Source of the DNA: Dehalococcoidia bacterium
Lineage (GTDB): Bacteria; Chloroflexota; Dehalococcoidia; JACQUA01
Direction of reading: 5' to 3'
DNA length: 23,732 nucleotides
Assembly (NCBI GenBank): GCA_030689845.1
Contig: JAUYHV010000018.1
Coordinates: 1 to 23,732 of the forward strand
Within the stretch, counting starts at the first letter, position 1, and each line of letters opens with the position of its first letter. Both the position numbers and the translations under genes were made by a program. Below, piece after piece: positions 8,279-16,258 of this stretch. The notes beneath the pieces are model-generated. The model saw only the letters and a list, made by a program, of their open reading frames with translations. It had not been told where the DNA came from and ran no database searches.

Positions 8279-8618
8279 TCGACTTTTATCCTCAATATTC
8301 GGAAAAAAGTATATCATATTCCGGTGTCCTTATACATGACAGGGGAAACTTTTAACGTTTGACTACTATTCGTTGTTGTCAGGTTGGTTCTTTAAGAAGT
8401 CCAAGCTAAGGGAAATTGAAAAAGCCGGTATATCAGGGATGCTGGATAACATCTGGATAACGGCCCGGTTAATATGATACGATACCGGCTAAAGTTAGTT
8501 TTGGTTTTTGGTTAGAGCGGACTGGCCTTGTTTTGTCAGGTTGAATATTCATCTTGTTCCAGACGATACATCTATTTCGGTCCGACTGTCAGGGTCAATT
8601 CATAAGGAGAAGCGAAAC
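8279..8618. other. Divergent intergenic region nurA / deacetylase
   Basis: This stretch separates two divergent genes. It holds the nurA promoter candidate, a perfect 9-bp inverted repeat AGCCGGTAT (8423-8431) / ATACCGGCT (8482-8490), and, inside its loop, two copies of CTGGATAAC at 8442-8450 and 8453-8461, 11 bp apart. A + strand frame is open from 8340 to 8477 (about 45 codons) but has no ATG and no ribosome binding site. I see no strong promoter for the deacetylase gene. Confidence 0.5.
8308..8316 (-). promoter_or_regulatory. Extended -10 promoter element for nurA operon
   Basis: On the minus strand this reads TGATATACT, an extended -10 (TGnTATAAT-like) with one mismatch. The -35 at 17-nt spacing is TGTATA, a poor match. 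Transcription would start near 8301, leaving a leader of about 22 nt that contains GAGG before the ATG at 8278. If this promoter is real, the longer nurA start at 8317 cannot be used from it. Confidence 0.4.
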
Positions 8619-9653
8619 TTGAAAACAGGACTGATATACAGTCCAATATATCTTGAGCATGATACCGGGTCTCATCCGGAAAATGCAAAACGCCTGGAAG
8701 CGGTGATGGCCTATCTAAAAAAAATGGGGGTACTAAACAGGATCGGTGTTTTTCCCCCAAGGAAAGCTACTGTTGATGAAGTTGCATTGGTGCATACGAA
8801 GGAATATATAACTTCCATAGAGAATAAAGCTATTAATGGGGGTGGATGGCTTGACATGGATACATTCCTCTCACCGGCATCGTTTGATGTAGCCATGTAT
8901 GCCGTTGGCGGGGTATTAACGGGAATAGAAAAGGTTATGGCAGGCGAGTTGTCATCAGCTTTTGCCCTGGTAAGGCCGCCGGGGCACCATGCCGGTATAT
9001 CCAAAGCGTCGGGCTTTTGCATCTTTAATAACGTTGCCGTTGCAGCGAGATATGCCCTGAAAGAATATAAGCTGCAACGTGTAATGATAGTTGATTTCGA
9101 CGTGCACCATGGCAACGGTACAAGTGATATATTTTATAGCGACCCTGCCGTTTTATATTTTTCAACGCACCAGTACCCTTTTTATCCCGGTACAGGCAGT
9201 ATTTCAGAAACAGGGAGCGGAGAAGCTACGGGGAACACAGTTAATATTCCTTTACCTGCAATGAGCGGCGACTCAATCTATAACAGGGTATTTGAAGAAA
9301 TATTAGTTCCAATAGGCAGACGTTTCCGACCTCAATTGATACTGGTTTCCGCGGGTTACGATGGCCATCGGGAAGACTATCTTGCCACGATGCGATTAAC
9401 GGTCGATGGTTTTGTACGGATGACAGCCACGATAAAGCAATTAGCCGGGGAATTATGCGGCGACCGGATGGTTTTTGCCCTGGAAGGTGGGTACGCCACC
9501 GAGAGCCTTTCGGAGTGTATTAAAGCTACCCTGGAAACCATGAACGGTGAGGTAAATATTGGTGAATTACAGGTAAGCAAAGAAACAGACAAAGAAGACG
9601 CTGATTCCGTATCTATTATTCAAAACGCCAGGAGATTACACGGTTTAGCATGA
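8619..9653 (+). CDS. Histone deacetylase superfamily protein (zinc-dependent deacetylase)
   Basis: This 344-residue protein belongs to the arginase/deacetylase fold that hydrolyses acetyl-lysine, acetylpolyamines or related amides. Numbered from the TTG at 8619, it has GSHPENAKRLEAV (17-29), the His pair H123/H124 in RPPGHHAG, zinc ligands D161 and H163 in DFDVHHGNGT, the third ligand D248 in SAGYDGH, and the transition-state Tyr Y292 in LEGGY, so it should be active. The frame is open back to 8508, but the TTG at 8619 has AAGGAG 9 nt upstream and matches the family N-terminus. The substrate is unknown. AcuC is a paralogous option, but no acetoin genes are nearby. It lies divergent from nurA and convergent with the CDF gene. 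Confidence 0.9.
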   Translation: MKTGLIYSPIYLEHDTGSHPENAKRLEAVMAYLKKMGVLNRIGVFPPRKATVDEVALVHTKEYITSIENKAINGGGWLDMDTFLSPASFDVAMYAVGGVLTGIEKVMAGELSSAFALVRPPGHHAGISKASGFCIFNNVAVAARYALKEYKLQRVMIVDFDVHHGNGTSDIFYSDPAVLYFSTHQYPFYPGTGSISETGSGEATGNTVNIPLPAMSGDSIYNRVFEEILVPIGRRFRPQLILVSAGYDGHREDYLATMRLTVDGFVRMTATIKQLAGELCGDRMVFALEGGYATESLSECIKATLETMNGEVNIGELQVSKETDKEDADSVSIIQNARRLHGLA

Positions 9654-9705
9654 CGAAAGGACAGGGGCAGGACTCTCAACTACTCTCCGGGGAAACTTCC
9701 CAACA

Positions 9706-10632
9706 CTAAGTATTATTTGTGTTCTCAGGGCAGGTGATAGTGCAATCGGCACACTCACTCTCGCATGGTTCAACGTGAATCGTCACGGTTGCATTGGCCA
9801 ATTTAACATGGATGTCCTCTTCCAGGTGGTCACACATCTGGTGCACTTCCTCCAGCGTCGCTGCCCTGGACATAACAAGGTGCAGGTCAACGTATCTTTC
9901 GGCGCCCGCTTTGCGTGTACGCAGCTTGTGAAAGCCGATTAATTCTCTGCAGTGCTCCATAATGCAGTCCGCAATGAGTTTTTCCTCTGCTGCAGGCAAT
10001 TTCACATCTACCAGGCCTCCAATGGATTTCCTGGTGAGGTTAAAAGCGGTAACAATTATCCACACGGCAATAGCAATGGCAATAAGCGGGTCTAAAATAT
10101 GGATGTCCGTTAAACGCACCAGAGCGAGGCCTGCTATGATACCCACGGAAGTCAAGATATCCGCATTAATGTGCTTGGCTTCCCCTTCTATGGCAAGGGA
10201 CTCTGTTTTGCGGGCTACTTTGTGAAGGTAAAGCGATACAATGACATTCAGTGTAATCGATACCAGCATAATTAATATGCCGGCTTCCGGGAGAAATAAC
10301 TCAGCACCGCTAATAATCTTCTTAACGCCACCATAAATGATAAAAAAAGCTCCGATAAAAAGGAGGCCGGCTTCTATTGTTCCGGCGATATTTTCCACTT
10401 TGCCGTGTCCATAAGGGTGCTGCTCGTCCGCGGGTTTAGCAGAGATACGGACGCTGAAGAACGCAACAACCGCCGCACTCAGATCTACCACGCTGTTGAT
10501 AGCACCGGCCAGTATGCTGACGCTGCCCGTAACAAAACTGGCTGTCAGCTCGATGCCGATGATGAAGACATTGGAAATGATAGAGAGACCCGCGGCTCTC
10601 CTGTTGAGCGAGTTAAATCCTTGACTGTTCAA
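9706..10632 (-). CDS. Cation diffusion facilitator metal exporter with Cys-rich tail
   Basis: CDF proteins are dimeric, membrane-bound proton antiporters that export divalent metals (Zn, Fe, Mn and others). The 308-residue protein has about six hydrophobic segments in 12-205 and a C-terminal cytosolic metallochaperone-like domain. Compared with YiiP, site A reads N46, D50 (TM2) and H154, D158 (TM5), so the first Asp is replaced by Asn. Site B, D69/H72/H76 in DEQHPYGHG, is intact. The protein ends with a C-x3-C-x2-C-x3-C tail (residues 290-301) absent from YiiP. The start is TTG with AGGTGA about 8 nt upstream. The metal cannot be named from sequence. Confidence 0.9.
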   Translation of the reverse strand: MNSQGFNSLNRRAAGLSIISNVFIIGIELTASFVTGSVSILAGAINSVVDLSAAVVAFFSVRISAKPADEQHPYGHGKVENIAGTIEAGLLFIGAFFIIYGGVKKIISGAELFLPEAGILIMLVSITLNVIVSLYLHKVARKTESLAIEGEAKHINADILTSVGIIAGLALVRLTDIHILDPLIAIAIAVWIIVTAFNLTRKSIGGLVDVKLPAAEEKLIADCIMEHCRELIGFHKLRTRKAGAERYVDLHLVMSRAATLEEVHQMCDHLEEDIHVKLANATVTIHVEPCESECADCTITCPENTNNT

Positions 10633-10672
10633 TTGTCGATATCACCTGATGCTCATTCAAATTCATAGAATC

Positions 10673-10678
10673 ATTATA
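10673..10678 (-). promoter_or_regulatory. Candidate -10 box for CDF gene
   Basis: The minus strand reads a perfect TATAAT here, about 40 nt before the TTG start. It predicts transcription from about 10666 and a ~33-nt leader with the ribosome binding site. The -35 at 17 nt (TTCCGG) is weak. I saw no manganese (yybP-ykoY) or other riboswitch signature in the region. Confidence 0.4.
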
Positions 10679-10797
10679 CCTGATAGGTTGCGAGCCCGGA
10701 AAATGCAGGAGGATGAAAGAAAATATTATTTAAGGTGCAATATTCAACCCCAGGAGGAAATCAATAAAACAGGGTTGATCTTACCTAAGCAGACATA

Positions 10798-10830
10798 GAA
10801 AAATTTACCGGAGATAAAATCCCGGATAAA
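10798..10830 (-). terminator. Possible intrinsic terminator downstream of secF
   Basis: On the minus strand a stem of TTTA/TAAA plus CCGG/CCGG, with a one-base bulge and an A/T-rich loop, is followed by five U. It lies about 145 nt after the secF stop, so it would end a long 3' leader. The stem is only 8-9 bp and mostly A/T at its base. Confidence 0.35.
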
Positions 10831-10975
10831 CGTTGACAACATTAAAACGGGCGGTTTGGGTTAAGGCATATCTTCGCATAACCAGGCTGTGTAATGTAAA
10901 TGCCACATACTGCCATAAAAAATAGTTTGTATTATACGGTACTTGCTTTACGGCGAAACAAGGGTGAAAATATGC

Positions 10976-11944
10976 CTACTTCGCTTTTGCCCTGGTAAGG
11001 CTGCCGAGTCCCGGTATCCACGAAACAAACCTTCCCCATTCCTTGTTTTCCCAAACAACAAGGAGCTGGCTGGCATTGAAAATAGAACTGTAGGTTCCTG
11101 TTAAAACACCTATTAACAGCACCAGGATAAAGTACCTTATGGTGACACCCCCGAAAAGGAACAGGGCGACGATAACCAGCAATGTTGTCAGGGATGTATT
11201 CAGGGACCGGGAGAGTGTCTGCATAATACTGTGATTTACCACGTTGGAAAAATCTTTGAATTTACTCTTTATCAGGTTTTCCCTGATCCGGTCAAAGACG
11301 ACGATGGTATCGTGGACGCTGTAGCCGACCACGGTAAGAACTCCGGCGATGAACATGGCGTCTATTTCAACGTTGGCGAACTTCCCGAGGAGGGAAAAAA
11401 TTCCGAGAACAACGAGGATATCATGGAGAAGAGCGATGATGGAGCAGGTCCCAAAACGGAAGGGTTTGGCTACTTTGCGGAAAGCCCAGGTGATGTATAG
11501 CAGGATCGCCGGTACAGCCGCGAAAATAGCCCATGTGGCGTTGCGTTCGATATCTTCTGCAACTATAGGAGATACTGAATAGAAATCGGAGACGGTAAAA
11601 TCACCCAATTTGTCCCTGAGGTCTTTTTCCAGTTGCTCTCTTTCGGACGGCGCTGTTACCGCCCCAACCTCGTTTTTTTGTTCGCCCATCAGTTCCCTGG
11701 TACGAATAAAGAACTCGTTTTCCCCCATGCGTTGAATGATGGCGTCTCCATGACCAAAGGATGTCAATTCAAGGCGCAGGGCGTTCTCCTCCACCTGGTT
11801 GGCAAATTTCACAGTCATGGCAGAACCGGAAGTGAACTCAATCCCCCGCTGCAGCCCGAAGAAAATAAGGGATACCGTTCCCGGGATAATAATAAGCAGC
11901 GATAAAATAAAGTACCAGAAACGTTTGCTTACAAAATCTAACAA
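10976..11944 (-). CDS. secF: Protein translocase subunit SecF
   Basis: SecF pairs with SecD in the membrane and uses the proton gradient to pull exported proteins through SecYEG. The 322-residue protein has TM1 (about 10-30), the GIEFTSGSAM segment (34-43, the family's usual D-F-T-G-G replaced by E-F-T-S-G), a periplasmic P1 head (about 45-130) and five more hydrophobic segments. The conserved TM4 motif GYSVHDTIVVFDRIREN is at 207-223. The start is TTG with AAGGAG 7 nt upstream, 11 nt after the secD stop, so the two are co-transcribed. Confidence 0.95.
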   Translation of the reverse strand: MLDFVSKRFWYFILSLLIIIPGTVSLIFFGLQRGIEFTSGSAMTVKFANQVEENALRLELTSFGHGDAIIQRMGENEFFIRTRELMGEQKNEVGAVTAPSEREQLEKDLRDKLGDFTVSDFYSVSPIVAEDIERNATWAIFAAVPAILLYITWAFRKVAKPFRFGTCSIIALLHDILVVLGIFSLLGKFANVEIDAMFIAGVLTVVGYSVHDTIVVFDRIRENLIKSKFKDFSNVVNHSIMQTLSRSLNTSLTTLLVIVALFLFGGVTIRYFILVLLIGVLTGTYSSIFNASQLLVVWENKEWGRFVSWIPGLGSLTRAKAK

Positions 11945-11955
11945 GAGAGCTCTCC

Positions 11956-13245
11956 TTACTGGTTGAAAAACACCATCTTTTTAGCGAGGGGTGTTCTAAT
12001 TATAATCCGTAAAAAATTGCGGGTTATGAAAACCGCGCTGAACATGCTGACCGCTACACCTATAAAAAGTGTCAGGGCGAATCCCGTCACGGTACCGGCG
12101 ACGAACCGGTATCCGAACCACCCAAGGATTATGCATGTTATGACCGTAGACACGTTGCTGGTCCATATTGCGCTCCAGGCACGGTTAAAACCCGCTTCAA
12201 CGGAAGCTCCGAGAGTTTTTCCCGAGCGTAATTCCTCTTTCATCCGTTCGAAAATCAGCACGTTGGCGTCTACCGCCATTCCGACGGAGATTATAAAGGC
12301 AGCGATTCCGGCCAGGGTCAGGGTAACAGGCACCATTTTAAAAATTGCCAGAACCATGGTGCCGTATATAATCAGGGCTCCTGCTGCGGCAATACCGGGC
12401 ACTCTGTAATACAGAATCATAAAGAGCAAAACAAGAATAAACCCGATAATGCCGGCATTCAGGCTTTTTTTCAATGATTCGGTTCCCAGGGTCGGCGCGA
12501 CATCCCTCTGCTGAATAATACGCAGTGGTGCCTGCAGGGCGCCAGAGTTCAACTGGATAGATAATATCTCGGCCCGTTGAACAGACATCCCTTCGATAAC
12601 TCCTTTATCCTCAATTACCGCTCTTACTGTAGGTGAGGAAATCAACTCGCCATCAAGAAAAATACCGAGGGGTTTTCCTACCAGCCTGGTAGTAATCTGC
12701 TTGAAAAGGACAGCGCCTTCCTTATCGAATTCAAAGGCCAGGACCGGTTGGATATTATCCATTTGTATGTGGGCATTAGCCTTGAAATACTGCCCGGTGA
12801 GGTCTTTTTCCTGACCGTCGCTGCCCCTGGCTTTGGCTATTTCCCAGGTTACCTGTTCGTCCGGTCCGGCTACTTGCTCCCTGAAGTCGAGTTGAGCTGT
12901 TTTCCCGATAAGCCTCACGGCCTCGTTTACGTCTTCCACTCCCGGAAGTTGAACGATTATCCTGTCCGTGCCCTGTATCTGGATGTTTGGCTCAGTGACG
13001 CCATAGGCATTTATGCGGCGTTCAATGGTTTGCCTGATACTTTTCATAGCATCTTCATCAGAGATTGAAGGATCTTTTTTGGTCAGGTCGGCTTCATATA
13101 CAAGGTGAGTTCCTCCTTTCAGATCCAGCCCGAGGCGTAATCCCTGGCGGGTAAGTCTGGTACTGTCCAGCGGCCATATAAGCCAGGCGCAGAATCCGAA
13201 AAGGAATAATATCAACAGGAATAATATGAAATATCGGTTACGCAT
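11956..13245 (-). CDS. secD: Protein translocase subunit SecD
   Basis: SecD is the larger partner of SecF. The 429-residue length matches the short Gram-positive form rather than the ~600-residue E. coli form. It has TM1 (about 6-24), the GLDLKGGTHLVY motif at 39-50, the RINAYGVTEPNIQ segment (78-90), a compact periplasmic domain to about residue 260, and five C-terminal membrane segments with VGMAVDANVLIFERMKEELR at 321-340. The ATG has GAGGAG 5-6 nt upstream. It lies 9 nt after the nucleotidyltransferase gene. yajC, often beside secDF, is not here. Confidence 0.96.
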   Translation of the reverse strand: MRNRYFILFLLILFLFGFCAWLIWPLDSTRLTRQGLRLGLDLKGGTHLVYEADLTKKDPSISDEDAMKSIRQTIERRINAYGVTEPNIQIQGTDRIIVQLPGVEDVNEAVRLIGKTAQLDFREQVAGPDEQVTWEIAKARGSDGQEKDLTGQYFKANAHIQMDNIQPVLAFEFDKEGAVLFKQITTRLVGKPLGIFLDGELISSPTVRAVIEDKGVIEGMSVQRAEILSIQLNSGALQAPLRIIQQRDVAPTLGTESLKKSLNAGIIGFILVLLFMILYYRVPGIAAAGALIIYGTMVLAIFKMVPVTLTLAGIAAFIISVGMAVDANVLIFERMKEELRSGKTLGASVEAGFNRAWSAIWTSNVSTVITCIILGWFGYRFVAGTVTGFALTLFIGVAVSMFSAVFITRNFLRIIIRTPLAKKMVFFNQ

Positions 13246-13254
13246 GTTATCTCC

Positions 13255-14748
13255 TCAAGAGTGGGCGTATTGTCGTTTAACAAGGTTTAATGCTTCATCT
13301 TTGGTATTGATTTCCCCGGATGCCTGGGCTTCTTTTATTTGTTCCAGGATAACTCCAATTCTCGGGCCGGGTTCCAGGTGAAACCGTTTCATTATCTCAT
13401 GTCCGTCAACCAGTTTTGGAGGGGAAACCGATTTATCGTTTGCTTCTTTTGCCTGGACTATGTAAGAAATCATGCCGGTGTGCTTCTTCCAGTTTTCGGG
13501 ATCGATATTTGGCCCTCTCGTGGCCAGGTGATCGGCCAGGCTAAAGTAAAGGACATCAACGGCAATGTCTTCAAGGTCCCTGAAATAGCGGTAAATAGCC
13601 CTCGGTGACGGCAGGTCTTCATTTGTCAGTTGCCCCGGTCTTAAATGGTGGTACACAATTCTTGAAACAATGTCGGTTTCCCGTTTGCTGAAGCGGAGGC
13701 GATGCATTATCAACTCAATTATTTCAGCGCCTTTTTGGGCGTGTCCGAGGAACCTCAACCGTTCACCGTCCAGAGCCCTGGTTGCCGGTTTGGCAACATC
13801 ATGAAGCAAGGCTGCGAGTTTAAGCAGGGCACCCCTGGAAACTTCCCCATTATTTTTTTTATTGAAATATTCGGAAATTTCCGGAGACCAGGGCACAGAG
13901 GATAACAGGGAATCGCTACCCCGCGCACGGCTGCCGGAAAGCAGGTTTTCAACAGCCCGAACGGTTTCTATTGAGTGGTTAAAAACATCCCAGAAATGTT
14001 CCTTCGGCTGTTCTACTCCGCGGGTACCCATAAATTCCGGGAACAAAACCCCGAGCAGGTCCATTTCATCCATCTCATAAAACCGTGAACCAGTATCACG
14101 CGCTTCTAAAATAGCTACCAGTTCAAGCCTGATACGTTCACCAGGTACCTGTTTTAATAAAGGCGAATTCAGCTTTACAAGTTTCGCTGTTTTGGCCTCC
14201 AGCCGAAAACCTAACTCGGCGGCAATGCGAATTGCTCTCAGCAACCTGGCTGGATCATTTTGGAAAATGTCATGGTTTATTGCCCTGATATAACGGTTGT
14301 GGATGTCTTTCATTCCGCAGTGCGGGTCGATGAGCGTTAAGGATTCCAGGGCGCCCTGGGGGTTTTCCAGGGGAATGGCCATAGCGTTAATTGAAAAATC
14401 TCTTTTTGCAAGATCGTCACGAATACTGTCCCGCAAGGGAGCAATATCTATATGCCAGGTATTCCCAGCGTCCTGAACAACCATCCTGGCGACTTTGTTG
14501 ACTGGATCCAGTATAAAATACTTACCGTGGAGACTACCCGATATTTTCTCCAGAATGTCAGGATTCAAATGGGAAAGGGCGATATCTATATCAACCGAAT
14601 TTAATCCGAGGATGATATCCCTGACAAACCCTCCTACCAGGTAACCGCTGATATTTTCATCCCTCAGCACATCGATAATTTTTGATATAACGGGGAACCC
14701 CGGGGATTTTTCCAGGTTTAATGCTGAGTTTTGTTTAATTTTCATCAT
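13255..14748 (-). CDS. cca: CCA tRNA nucleotidyltransferase / poly(A)-polymerase family with HD domain
   Basis: This class II nucleotidyltransferase adds or repairs the CCA end of tRNAs. The 497-residue protein has GGFVRD (39-44), the catalytic D53-I-D55 pair, the KRDFSINAMA motif (115-124), the DPARLLRAIR block (165-174), and a C-terminal HD domain with H316/D317 in LLHDVAK and later conserved histidines. The HD domain suggests an additional phosphohydrolase activity, as in E. coli Cca, although many relatives carry it. Some bacteria split CC- and A-addition between two enzymes, so this could be one of a pair. Its ATG (a second Met follows) overlaps the def stop by 14 nt. Confidence 0.85.
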   Translation of the reverse strand: MMKIKQNSALNLEKSPGFPVISKIIDVLRDENISGYLVGGFVRDIILGLNSVDIDIALSHLNPDILEKISGSLHGKYFILDPVNKVARMVVQDAGNTWHIDIAPLRDSIRDDLAKRDFSINAMAIPLENPQGALESLTLIDPHCGMKDIHNRYIRAINHDIFQNDPARLLRAIRIAAELGFRLEAKTAKLVKLNSPLLKQVPGERIRLELVAILEARDTGSRFYEMDEMDLLGVLFPEFMGTRGVEQPKEHFWDVFNHSIETVRAVENLLSGSRARGSDSLLSSVPWSPEISEYFNKKNNGEVSRGALLKLAALLHDVAKPATRALDGERLRFLGHAQKGAEIIELIMHRLRFSKRETDIVSRIVYHHLRPGQLTNEDLPSPRAIYRYFRDLEDIAVDVLYFSLADHLATRGPNIDPENWKKHTGMISYIVQAKEANDKSVSPPKLVDGHEIMKRFHLEPGPRIGVILEQIKEAQASGEINTKDEALNLVKRQYAHS

Positions 14749-15220
14749 CCCTTGATGTTATTTTGAACAATTTATCAGGGCTTTCTAAATGGTCGATGTA
14801 TAATACACCATTTACGTGGTCTATTTCATGTTGAAGAGCCTGGGCAAACAGTTCCGTAGCCTTCAATCGCAGAGGCTTCCCATGGTAGTCCAGTCCCTTG
14901 ACAGTCACTGAAACACAGCGTTTTATTTCCCCCCTGAATCCGGGAATGCTCAGGCAGCCTTCTTCGACGGTAATCTCCTCACCCTTTTTTACTATTTCAG
15001 GATTAATAATATATAATGGTTTTTCACCCGGCATACCTAACACGATTGCTTTAAGCGGAACCCCGACCTGGGGGGCAGCCAATCCGACCCCGTTTGCCCA
15101 GTCCATTGTTTCCACCATGTCGTCAAGCAATTTTTGAATCGAGCGATCAATGATATTAACCTTTTTCGCCTTGGTCCGCAGGATTTTCTCTGGAACCACT
15201 TTTATTGTTAAAACAGCCAA
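14735..15220 (-). CDS. def: Peptide deformylase
   Basis: Def removes the formyl group from N-terminal Met of nascent proteins using an Fe or Zn ion. All three family motifs are present: GVGLAAPQ (44-51), EGCLS with metal ligand C89, and QHEIDH with ligands H131 and H135 and catalytic E132. The 161-residue length is normal. The start is TTG with AGGGTGA 5 nt upstream; a terminator-like hairpin ends about 20 nt before it. It is the first gene of the def-cca-secD-secF unit. fmt, the usual neighbour, is absent. Confidence 0.95.
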   Translation of the reverse strand: MAVLTIKVVPEKILRTKAKKVNIIDRSIQKLLDDMVETMDWANGVGLAAPQVGVPLKAIVLGMPGEKPLYIINPEIVKKGEEITVEEGCLSIPGFRGEIKRCVSVTVKGLDYHGKPLRLKATELFAQALQHEIDHVNGVLYIDHLESPDKLFKITSRDDEN

Positions 15221-15240
15221 TATTTCACCCTGTGTTGTTC

Positions 15241-15268
15241 AAAAAATAGCCCCCACATAAGGAGGGCT
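15241..15268 (-). terminator. Terminator-like hairpin in the def leader (candidate attenuator)
   Basis: The minus-strand RNA reads AGCCCUCC, a short loop, then GGGGGCU, then A and six U. The stem is 7 bp with one G-U pair. The U-run ends about 20 nt before the TTG of def. No minus-strand gene lies between this hairpin and position 18847, so the only obvious transcript it could terminate is the def operon's own. A possible promoter is TATGAT at 15301-15306 (minus), with a poor -35. Confidence 0.55.
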
Positions 15269-15360
15269 GCTTCCCATATAATTTTTCTGAAAAGAATTTT
15301 ATCATAATGCTCGGATTAAAGTCCAAGACTACTTGAAAAAATGGCCAATAAACCATAGAA

Positions 15361-15369
15361 TGCTACAAT
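15361..15369 (+). promoter_or_regulatory. Candidate extended -10 for TPR-gyrA unit
   Basis: TGCTACAAT is an extended -10 with one mismatch. The -35 at 17 nt (ATGGCC) is poor. The predicted start near 15376 falls at the edge of the AGGAG at 15376-15380, leaving a very short leader, which lowers confidence. Confidence 0.3.
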
Positions 15370-15389
15370 GTTTTTAGGAGTCTTTATTA

Positions 15390-16223
15390 ATGCAAGATAA
15401 GGCACCATTAAAAAAGGAACTGGAAAAAAGGGCGATTGCCCTGGCAATGAAAAGCAGTTGGGAAGAGGCGGTGGTTGTGAATAAGGAAATTAATGAAAGG
15501 TTTCCGGATGACATCGATGCCTTAAACCGTTTGGGCAGAGCCTTAATGGAACTGGGCAAGTATTCGGAAGCCCGTGCAGCTTACATGAAAGCTCAGACTA
15601 TCGATTCGGAAAATACTATCGCCAAAAAGAATATTCAAAGGCTATCCCGGTTAATAGATTCTGATGACTACGAAGAAAATAAACCTGTTCATAAGGTAGC
15701 TCCCGATCTTTTTATCGAAGAAACAGGCAAGTCAAAAGTTATAAATTTATTCAAACCTGCGTCTGAAAGCGTTCTGGCAAAATATTCACCGGGAGAAAGA
15801 GTTGACCTGGTAACCAGGGGGCCTCATCTGCTGGTGACCTCCATTAAAGGGGAATACCTTGGGGAGGTAACCGTCGATCGGGCAATAAGATTGATTAAAC
15901 TCATATCGGGGGGGAATCTCTACGAGGCGGCCATTACAAGTTTGGGAGAAGGAATAAAAATAATAATAAAAGAAGTATATCAACATCCGTCCCAGGTAGG
16001 CCGTTTATCATTTCCAATTAAGGGCGGAGAAGGGCTGCGGCCGTATGTTAAAGGGGGGTTGTTAAGGCATGATTTAGAGGGTGACGAGGAATTTGGGGAA
16101 GATGGAGACTATACAGGTGAGGATGAAAAGGAGCCGGGTGTGTTCGGGGAAGGTGTTTCCATCATCGAGGAGAGAATCAACAGGGTTGTGGCTGATAATA
16201 AAGACGACGAAGAGGAATTTTAG
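15390..16223 (+). CDS. TPR-repeat protein with conserved middle domain and acidic tail
   Basis: I do not recognise this 277-residue gene as a named family. Residues 10-90 form about two tetratricopeptide repeats (WEEAVVVNKEINERFPDD, then ALMELGKYSEARAAYMKAQ), which usually mediate protein contacts. Residues ~128-205 look like a small beta-rich domain (VDLVTRGPHLLVTSIKGE through VGRLSFPIK) with some resemblance to HIRAN-like folds; this is a weak inference. The last 50 residues are strongly acidic (GDEEFGEDGD, KDDEEEF). There is no signal peptide or membrane segment, so it is cytosolic. The ATG has AGGAG 9 nt upstream. gyrA starts 35 nt later on the same strand, so the two are probably co-transcribed. 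Confidence 0.8.
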   Translation: MQDKAPLKKELEKRAIALAMKSSWEEAVVVNKEINERFPDDIDALNRLGRALMELGKYSEARAAYMKAQTIDSENTIAKKNIQRLSRLIDSDDYEENKPVHKVAPDLFIEETGKSKVINLFKPASESVLAKYSPGERVDLVTRGPHLLVTSIKGEYLGEVTVDRAIRLIKLISGGNLYEAAITSLGEGIKIIIKEVYQHPSQVGRLSFPIKGGEGLRPYVKGGLLRHDLEGDEEFGEDGDYTGEDEKEPGVFGEGVSIIEERINRVVADNKDDEEEF

Positions 16224-16258
16224 GGGTTCGGACATTTGACAACAGAATTGAGGGCAAA

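Larger units (their letters stand above)
10633..10975. other. 343-nt intergenic region between CDF gene and secF
   Basis: It contains the CDF -10 box near its left end and a possible minus-strand terminator for the secDF unit near 10798-10830. A 31-codon + strand frame (10703-10798) lacks a convincing ribosome binding site. No RNA gene or repeat was recognised. Confidence 0.5.

Noticed and set aside
8340..8477. 45-codon + strand open frame upstream of the deacetylase
   Set aside because: No ATG, no ribosome binding site; the only early start would be a TTG at 8373. Kept only as a possible remnant.
8508..8618. Longer deacetylase start at 8508
   Set aside because: The extra 37 codons do not resemble the family, and AAGGAG precedes the TTG at 8619.
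10703..10798. 31-codon + strand frame between the CDF gene and secF
   Set aside because: No ribosome binding site, no promoter and no recognisable motif.
11963..12409. 148-codon open frame on the + strand
   Set aside because: It is the antisense shadow of secD membrane segments.
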